A stretch of 64,000 nt of DNA from Rutstroemia sp. NJR-2017a BVV2. Taxonomy: Eukaryota > Ascomycota > Leotiomycetes > Helotiales > Rutstroemiaceae. Each line of letters opens with the position of its first letter. Positions within the stretch are counted from its first letter, which is position 1. The notes below the pieces were generated by a model. The model saw only the letters and a list, made by a program, of their open reading frames with translations. It did no database searches and was not told the DNA's origin. Both the position numbers and the translations under genes were made by a program. Shown piece by piece: positions 57,359-64,000 of this stretch. Location: the NCBI GenBank assembly GCA_002946415.1, contig NJPS01000006.1, positions 62,001-126,000 of the forward strand. Direction: 5' to 3'.

Positions 57359-58994
57359 ATGTCTTCCTCCTCCGCCGAACTGAGCGGTGCTGGTACAGTG
57401 AACCTCCCTTAAGGGAATGCGACTTTCGCCAGGCTGATGCTTTTACTAGCAAAGTTGACCGATGTCACCAAGATAGTTGAAACTCTCGGAGCCGATCTAG
57501 AAAAAATCAGTCTTCTACCACAACGTGCGAGGTGCCATCCAAGTGACCTGCTGTGTATCTGCTAATCTTCCCAGAGCGAGATGACCTTTTGGAGAAGTTG
57601 AAGGTTTATGGTCGCGACCCCACTAATTCAGATCCAATCTTCACTAAAGAGGTAGGTCGTACACATTTTGAGCACAAACGGAATTCTGACTGGTATATAA
57701 CAGGGTATACAAATCTTGGCCCGGCACGCCTTCAATAGCCCCTCGAAAACAACTTCTCGAAATGCGCTTCGATGTCTTGCCAATGCCCTCCTACTGAAAC
57801 CGCACACCCGTCAAGTATTTGTTGACCTGGGTTTCGAGGCCAAAGCATGCAATCAACTGAAAGATGGGAACGCCGATGATGAATTTCTGATCTCAAGGAT
57901 CATTTTCCTTACAACATACGATACCAAAATAGACATTGAGAGTCTTATTGTCAAGCACCATTTAGCAGACATCATATCAAAAAGGATTTCCAGCCATGCA
58001 AAGCAGTTCTCCGCGAAGAATAAGGAGATGGATCCAATGGAGGAAATGGCACTGGTTGAATCACTCAAACTCCTTTTCAACCTCACCCACTTTTATCCAG
58101 ACGGTGCGAAGCACTTTGCGCAAGCAGTGCCTCACATCCTCACCATCCTACAGAAGCAGGTCATATTACCTTCCAAGGCTCTCGATCCCCCAATTGCTCA
58201 ACTAGTCAACTCCCTGATCAATCTACCTCTTGAAGATCCAAACAATTTGAGTGCTTTGTTTCCCAAGCCTAACTCGCACTCACATGTCGAGCAATTTATC
58301 GAAATTCTGCAGCATTCCATTGGCGTGTATAAGGATGATGAGCTCGAGCAACTCGTATCACCGCTTCTTACCCTTATCAGGAAAGTGTATAGCATGGCGC
58401 CACCGGAAGTATGCCAGTTTATGCAAACACGAATTCTGCCAAGCGAAAAAGATCGTGAGCAGCCTGTTGGTCGAGGCGAGTCATTATCGGCGCGTCTACT
58501 TCAGTTGTCCACGAATCCAGCTACTCCACAGCTTCGCGAGTCGATTTCAGCAATGTTCTACGAGTTATCTGGCAAGGATGCTGCGACTTTTGTTCAGAAT
58601 GTTGGCTATGGTTTCGCTTCTGGATTTCTCTTCCAGCACAATCTCCCGATCCCCCAAAATGCGTTCGAAGCGTGGAGCACAGGTGATGGCCAGAAAGAAA
58701 AAGGGAAGTCAACCCAAGAAAATGCTAAAGCGGTAAATCCCATCACCGGACAACTGCTAGAGAACGAGGCGAAGGTGGATATGCCAGAGATGACTCAGGA
58801 AGAGAAGGAACGGGAGGCCGAGAAACTATTTGTTCTGTTCGAGCGGTAAGTGTTATTTTCCCCATACCTAGCGCGGTGACTAACGACTTAATAGACTTAA
58901 AAAGAACGGAATTATCAGTGCCAAAAACCCCATGGAGGAAGCATTACAACAGGGCAGGTTTGAAGAATTGGATGATGATGAAGAATCGGACTGA
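57359..58994 (+). CDS. ric8: Ric8 / synembryn, G-protein alpha chaperone and exchange factor
   Basis: Non-receptor chaperone and guanine-nucleotide exchange factor for G-alpha subunits, required in filamentous fungi for growth, conidiation and virulence programmes (family knowledge). Five exons: 57359-57392, 57450-57524, 57575-57651, 57704-58845 and 58895-58994; introns of 57, 50, 52 and 49 nt; 475 residues. The N-terminal splices give SGAAKLTDVTKIVETLGADL, then LLPQQRDDLLEKLKVYGRDP and FTKEGIQILARHAFNSPS, the expected armadillo-like start. The large exon carries TSRNALRCLANALLLKPHTR, DDEFLISRIIFLTTY and MDPMEEMALVESLKLLFNLTHF. The last exon supplies NGIISAKNPMEEALQQGRF and an acidic C-terminal DDDEESD with potential phosphosites. 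The 5' exon is 34 nt, so start annotation by automated tools may well be wrong here. Confidence 0.93.
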
Positions 58995-59475
58995 TAATGG
59001 TTGACAACTGGAAGTTAGCCTTCTAGTCTTAAATTAACAAAGTTAGCTCTCATCATTGCGTAAGTTACCCAGTCTGGGGGAGTTAGCAGTTTCTGGATAG
59101 TCTATAAACTCCCACAAGATAGCTACTTTTGTATATTATAACGATCATGATGAATTGAGTCGGAACAAATAGCCCGTATACAGTGACAAATTGCATGAGG
59201 CGCCTAGCCAATCACGGACAGATCAGTGAGTATCCTCTCTGAATCACCAGGCGAAAGCTCATGTATCTGCAGTGTAACTTGGGCGACGCCAGTTCACAAA
59301 TAGCTTCTGAAATTGCCTGTTTTCGAAATCGTGGGTAAGGATTTAACCTCCGAATGAGCTAACCTTTATCTTCGTCTTTAAAATTCACTTCTCATGGATT
59401 TTCTGTTCTTTTGGTCTCTCACTTTCTCATCCTTCCACGCAAACCACGACGGTGAATAAATCTCTCTAGGATACC
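58995..59475. other. Intergenic between Ric8 and the amidase
   Basis: 481 bases holding the Ric8 3' region and the amidase promoter. No gene or strong motif seen. Confidence 0.6.
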
Positions 59476-61868
59476 ATGTCGTCTCCTTGGGAATTAACTG
59501 CCTCGAGAAGAGCCAATTCGATCTTGGATAAAATATCACTCGAATGGCGACTGAGTCAAGACGATCTAGCATATGCAAAATCACAGAAAAATCTCAAGAC
59601 TGCGATCCCAAGGTTTCTTAACGAATATGAACAAAAGATTGCAAAAATGGATACCATGCAAATTCTTGAGATGACGCAGACTGGACAATGGAGTGTCATG
59701 GATGTTGTCGAGGCACACTGCAAGATTGCATGTATTGCACATCAAATCGTATGGATTTACGATTCTCTTCTTTGAATGATTTCCACCCTCTTTCCTTCAC
59801 CCGATTGACAGAAATTTGCTCACTTCCGAATAGAACCCTTGCCTGCTCAATATTATGATTCCGGAGGCACTCCAGAAGGCATATAGGTTAGATCGACAGC
59901 ATGAGACTAATATGCCTAAAGGAGTCCTTCATGGATTACCAATTAGTCTGAAAGACCAGTTCCATGTCAAAGGCTCGGATACTACAATGGGATACGTGGG
60001 ATGGATAGGTACGTTTGAAGGTGACCGAGAAAGTGAGAGAGTAGGAGAGGTGGATAGTGAGATTGTTGCTCAGTTGGAGTCGATGGGTGCTGTGGTTTTT
60101 TGCAAGGTATGGATTCACCTTTCTGCCACTTTCATGACTGCCGCTGTCAGCTTTTTCAACGCTTGGAGGATCACTCTTGCGGGGATCACTCAAATTGCGT
60201 TGATGTGCTGCGTCCTGGGTTTCCAGTGAAGCAAAAGCAGCAGTGGACTCTTTATGTAGCTTATGGCAGTTGGTTAACGGATAGAGCAGACGAGTTTACC
60301 TCAAACACTTCTGGTAAGCACAACACCATCAAGGAGTGTCTTTTGGCGGGCTAATATTTGTCCCAGTACGATGAAACGATAAACAATATCATAGGTCAAA
60401 CATTAAACCCTATCAGCATGGGTCTCTCTTGTGGAGGTTCTTCCGGAGGTATGATTATACATTGCTCTCCAGTGCCAGACGAACCTGACAGTATTTTAGG
60501 TGAAGCAACATTGATTGCCACGGGTGGTAGCTCGCTAGGATTAGGCACCGATATTGGTGTGTTGCCGTTTTTCCCAGTCTTATTACTCATGTCTAATCTC
60601 ACATTAGCGGGTTCTGTTCGTGTTCCGGCAGCATTTTGTGGCATCTACGGGATCAAACCAAGCTCCGGTCGTTTTTCTTACCGCGGTGTTGCAAATACTG
60701 TGCGCTTCAACCAGATCCTGATATTTCCCGTGCTCGAAGCACCACTAACCATAAAATATTGACAGAATCCGGGTCAAACTCTTATTCCATCTGTTGTTGG
60801 TTTCCTCTCTAGTTCAATCATCAGCCTAGAGATCGTCATGGCCGCCCTTTTCCCGCTGTCTCCCATTTACCGCGGTTTTCAAGCACCTCTTTCATGGAAT
60901 GGCAGTCAGTGTGTTATACATTCCAATCCTGTGAGCAGTTTAGTACGAGGAGGAGACCGACTTAAGTTCGGAATCATGTGGTGTGATGGAATGATAGAAC
61001 CTCATCCCCCTGTTCGAAGGGGTTTACAAATCGTTGTGGATGCTTTGCGCAATTTTGGACACGAGGTAGAGTTCTTCTCTAGGTCCGCTAAAGTTTTTGG
61101 GCTAATATATCGTTCTAGGTAATGGAGTGGGAACCACCCTCACATAGTACCGCGGCTAGGATTCACGTATATCTACCCCTCACCCTCTACAAATAACATG
61201 AAATTGACCATCAAGGCAGCCTGCAGTCATGTACGCAGACGGTCACCATGACATTCACAAGCAGTTAGCTCTTTCGGATGAACCCATACTTGATGATCTG
61301 AAAGAGGCTTATAAGCTCAAAGAGCCGATGTCAGTTCTCGAATACCAAGATCTAGTATTGCAGATTCGCGACTACAAAGAAGCATATGCAGACTACTGGG
61401 ACAGCACGGCAGGTACTGATGGTAAAATGGTGGATGCCGTTCTCATGCCCGTAGCTCCTCATGCTGCAGTCATACCAGGAAAATGGGTTCATTTGGGTAA
61501 GTGATATCTTGTCACAACAAGGAGATGCATGAAGCTCATGAGTTGATAGCATACACCGAGGTGATCAACGTCCTCGATTATACCTCTCTCGTCATACCTG
61601 TTACCCATGCCAATAAAGATATCGATACCAGCCCTCCATATGTACCACGCAATGCGAATGATTGCAAGAATTGGAATGCTTGTAGGGGATACTATCCGAA
61701 GATCAGGGTGGTATTAGCTCACAATATACAGATGACAGAGAAGTCTACCATGGAGCACCAGTCGGTATACAGATTGTAGGTAGACTCTGGGAGGAGGAGA
61801 AGATGATCGGGATCGGAAAGTATGTTGAGATGCTTTTGAATGATGGGAACTCCCTGGATGACTTGTGA
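59476..61868 (+). CDS. Amidase-signature family enzyme (fungal acetamidase-like), 11 predicted exons
   Basis: Amide hydrolase of the amidase-signature family with Ser-cisSer-Lys chemistry. Exons: 59476-59748, 59834-60106, 60232-60255, 60367-60448, 60500-60556, 60608-60699, 60766-61065, 61119-61166, 61220-61496, 61550-61681 and 61732-61868; total 1695 nt, 564 residues, all phases consistent and a length normal for the family. Catalytic residues are all present: Lys131 in GLPISLKDQF, Ser215 in CGGSSGG and Ser239 in GTDIAGSVRVPA. Other expected blocks are MYADGHHDIHK, AVLMPVAPHAAVIPGKW, VINVLDYTSLVIPVT and YHGAPVGVQIVGR. The third exon (24 nt) is least certain: it must encode the segment normally K-T-N-x-P-Q-T-L-M but reads QKQQWTLY. 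A frame-shifting lesion in this place is an alternative, making the gene a recent pseudogene. The gene is far more intron-rich than its neighbours. Confidence 0.78.
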
Positions 61869-62398
61869 AATGGATGGTTGGAATGTTGAAACGGCGAGGT
61901 TAGTCGCAATGGATGGTGTAAGAAGAAATCCGAACACTTGCTGAAGGGTGCGCACAAGAGCAGTTATCTATCTCGATGCACTTCAGATATCAATTCAACA
62001 CCAGAATAAGTCACAGTGGGTGCTCACATTACAGTCATCACATCACGATCAAATAAGAAGCCAAAACTAATCAAATCAATAAATTTAAGAACAAATATCC
62101 CCGTTGCAAAACTAAACACAAACAAAAATAAATAAATAACCTCATATCCCAAAAGTGTATTGCCTGCCATAGGCCTCGCGGTCCGGTCAAGATCAAGTCC
62201 TCCCGTGTCGTCGTAGTAGAAACGAACAAATCTAAGTCCTGGTTCATCAAAAACGAGGAACGTCCATCCAACCAAATGTGTGGAAACGAAAATAAGTAAG
62301 TTGAAAACGCACTAGCATTTTATCCGTTGATTAACACCCCAACCAAATGCATTACGCGTTGATGAATAAAATCAAAAGAAAAATGGAAAGATCTGCAT
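61869..62398. other. Intergenic between convergent amidase and wall-protein genes
   Basis: 530 AT-rich bases, with AAATAAATAAATAA near 62127, presumably both 3' UTRs. A minus-strand frame at 62024-62275 is hydrophobic at one end but has no homology I recognise. Confidence 0.6.
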
Positions 62399-63613
62399 CT
62401 AGATCATCAGAAGACCACCGACCATGGTGATGAGTCCGGCGAAGAACTCCCAGGCACCAGCGACGTTGGCGATGGCGGCACCGGTGAATTGGATTGGACC
62501 GGTGGTGGTTCCTGATGAGCCGGAGTTTGATCCGGATCCACTGCTGCCTCCGTTGTTGCCGGGAGTGGTGAGGCCAGATGAAGCGCTGTTAGATGATGGG
62601 CCGGAGTCAGAGTTTCCACCAGAGTTTCCACCAGTGTTTCCACCAGTGTTTCCTCCATTGTTTCCTCCTGGGTAACTAGGCTTTCCACCTTCCTCATGGC
62701 CCCAATCACCCTTTTCACCCTCCTCCTTGTGTGGAGAGTATCCAGGCTTGCACGTGCAGTCAACTGAGATATAGCTGTTACCAGAACCAGCTCCAGCGCC
62801 GATGGCTGTAACGTTTCCGTTTCCATCAGCGTCAATGATGCCAGTCCCGGTACCTTCGGCATCAGAGCCACCGTTGATCTTTGCTGTTGCACCCTTGTCG
62901 TCTTTCTTGGGTGGGGGAATGGCGTCTCTGCCAATCTTCTTGTCATTGTAGGTAGCTCCTCCTCCACCACCGGCACCAGCTGAGGTCGAGCCGGTCACAA
63001 TGGAGGTTCCGTCCTTCAAACAGATACAAGAAGCGTTGGAGTTGGCTTCCGCACCTCCATCGCCGCCAGCTGTCGCATTGGTTTCACGGATTGGGCTAGG
63101 AGTGGCGGTTGCGGTGCTGATAACGGTAGTGGTTTTGGGCTTCTTGCAGTTTGCCTTGTAGCAGTCGATTTGGTTTGGTGGTGGGTAAGACGCGCAATCA
63201 GATCCGGGAGGTCCACCTTTTTGGGAAGGACATTTCTCCTTCCAGCAGTAGAGTCGATCCTTTGGTGGAAGTTTGTCACAATCTTGCTCGTATGGTGGAG
63301 GGCACTCAGGACCCTTGCAAGGAGGACAATCCGGGCCCTTGCAAGGAGGAGGAGGAGGGCAGTCGGGGCCCTTGCATGGAGGAGGAGGAGGGCAGTCGGG
63401 GCCCTTGCAAGGAGGAGGAGGAGGGCAGTCGGGGCCCTTGCATGGAGGTGGAGGAGGGCAGTCGGGGCCCTTGCATGGAGGGGGAGGAGGACAGTCGGGG
63501 CCTTTGCAAGGAGGAGGAACCACCGGCGCAAGAGCAGGTGGGCTGGGGCTTGGCTGTTGTGCCGCCACGAGACAGGCGGCCGCGAGGGCCTGGAGGAGAT
63601 AGTCGGTTCTCAT
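62399..63613 (-). CDS. Probable GPI-anchored cell-wall protein with CKGPDC repeats
   Basis: Single exon, 404 residues. A signal peptide (MRTDYLLQALAAACLVAA) is followed by a Pro/Cys repeat region (about 35-112): six CKGPDC units joined mostly by PPPPP and a seventh CKGPEC. A Cys-containing segment (EQDCDKLPPKDRLYCWKEKCP) and a Ser/Thr/Ala-rich middle follow, then a Gly/Asn/Ser-rich stretch (GGNTGGNTGGNSGG). The C-terminus has a small-residue cleavage region and a hydrophobic tail (FFAGLITMVGGLLMI), the layout of a GPI signal. Proteins of this kind are covalently linked to the glucan wall; the repeat number often varies between strains. No enzymatic domain is seen. Confidence 0.85.
   Translation of the reverse strand: MRTDYLLQALAAACLVAAQQPSPSPPALAPVVPPPCKGPDCPPPPPCKGPDCPPPPPCKGPDCPPPPPCKGPDCPPPPPCKGPDCPPPPPCKGPDCPPCKGPECPPPYEQDCDKLPPKDRLYCWKEKCPSQKGGPPGSDCASYPPPNQIDCYKANCKKPKTTTVISTATATPSPIRETNATAGGDGGAEANSNASCICLKDGTSIVTGSTSAGAGGGGGATYNDKKIGRDAIPPPKKDDKGATAKINGGSDAEGTGTGIIDADGNGNVTAIGAGAGSGNSYISVDCTCKPGYSPHKEEGEKGDWGHEEGGKPSYPGGNNGGNTGGNTGGNSGGNSDSGPSSNSASSGLTTPGNNGGSSGSGSNSGSSGTTTGPIQFTGAAIANVAGAWEFFAGLITMVGGLLMI
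63310..63515 (-). repeat. 33-bp coding minisatellite (CKGPDCPPPPP)
   Basis: Units with the anchor GGGCCCTTGCA on the + strand recur every 33 bp (about 63335, 63368, 63401, 63434, 63467, 63500) plus one shorter unit at the left. Units are nearly identical, with A/T variation after TTGCA, so the array is young or homogenised. Confidence 0.92.
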
Positions 63614-64000
63614 TGTCGATTAATTGATTAAGTCAAAAAGAGTGTAGGATGTCCGAGGACAAAAAAAGTATTTCTCGAAAAAAGAAAGAACGACCACAAG
63701 TTTGAAGTCGAGATGCCTATGCGTATGAGGTGTGAGAGAGTGTTGGAAAGTTCAAAAAGGCAAGAAAATGATGCCATGTTTATAGTCATTTTCACCAGGT
63801 GGCTAGTCTGCCATCAGGAATGTGTTTTCCATCAACAACCAGCTTCATTGGCTAGGAATCTGATGAGGTTGTTTGTTTACTTGCGAGGAATGTGCGCTGT
63901 TTTGTCGGAGAACATGCACTTGCAGATAAAACATACGGAAAACCATTTTCCTCGGTCTTGGCTTAATCAAATGTAATTTTGGGCTCCTGAGAACTGGAGA
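63614..64000. promoter_or_regulatory. Promoter region of the wall-protein gene and window edge
   Basis: 387 bases upstream of the wall-protein start. The first part is A/G-rich (AAAAAAAGTATTTCTCGAAAAAAGAAAGAA on the + strand in outline). The + strand frame at 63713-63976 has no recognisable features. Confidence 0.5.

Noticed and set aside
61119..61240. Frameshift in the amidase after STAARIH
   Set aside because: At first the frame seemed broken, but using the acceptor that ends at 61219 (AAGGCAG) restores the frame as ARIH-PAVMYADG, so no lesion is needed here.
62024..62275. 83-codon minus-strand frame with a hydrophobic end
   Set aside because: Sits in the AT-rich 3' region between convergent genes; hydrophobicity follows from T-rich codons.
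63151..63631. Three plus-strand frames of 109-158 codons with Gly- or Arg-rich repeats
   Set aside because: They are antisense shadows of the 33-bp CKGPDC array in the minus-strand wall-protein gene.
1..64000. tRNA genes, rRNA genes, CRISPR arrays, intact transposons
   Set aside because: I looked for B-box-like GGTTCGANTCC words, spaced palindromic repeats and transposase/reverse-transcriptase motifs and saw none; a dedicated tRNA or repeat scan could still find something I missed by eye.

Overview
This 64 kb window is nuclear DNA of a filamentous ascomycete (Pezizomycotina). The basis is short GT..AG introns (most 47-75 nt) in multi-exon genes, several Zn(II)2Cys6 regulators, an RTA1 exporter, a SesA-type ankyrin NLR, a Utp21/Vip1/Ric8 core set, large intergenic spacers and CT-rich leaders. 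The protein flavour suggests Leotiomycetes (Helotiales), but that is an impression, not a measurement. I saw no rRNA, tRNA, CRISPR array or intact transposon.

Layout. 0.7-1.7 kb: a 3-exon short-chain dehydrogenase (+). 1.75-13.3 kb: an almost gene-free stretch with tandem repeats, homopurine/homopyrimidine tracts and one small Cys-rich ORF (-). 13.3-22.4 kb: a divergent core pair, the inositol-pyrophosphate synthase Vip1/Asp1 (-) and the SSU-processome WD40 protein Utp21 (+). 23.7-24.4 kb: a charged orphan protein (+). 24.4-34.1 kb: a C6 transcription factor isolated between about 4 kb spacers on each side. 34.1-36.5 kb: a STAND/NLR-like ankyrin protein (+). 37.2-42.2 kb: a DUF1330-like protein (-) and a kelch-type single-pass membrane protein (+). 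43.7-49.9 kb: an accessory-looking group of RTA1-like transporter (+), C6 regulator (-), MDR oxidoreductase (-) and a second C6 regulator (+); the last two share a promoter carrying a 20-bp direct repeat. 50.0-54.4 kb: a secreted histidine acid phosphatase (-) and a GH64-like protein (-). 57.4-59.0 kb: the G-alpha chaperone/GEF Ric8 (+). 59.5-61.9 kb: an intron-rich amidase (+). 62.4-63.6 kb: a repeat-bearing, probably GPI-anchored wall protein (-).

How they fit together. Housekeeping or signalling genes (Vip1, Utp21, Ric8) alternate with secretory/cell-surface genes (kelch, acid phosphatase, GPI protein) and one small candidate metabolic/detoxification cluster. Exon models were built by hand from splice signals, phase and family alignment from memory; they are predictions without transcript support.
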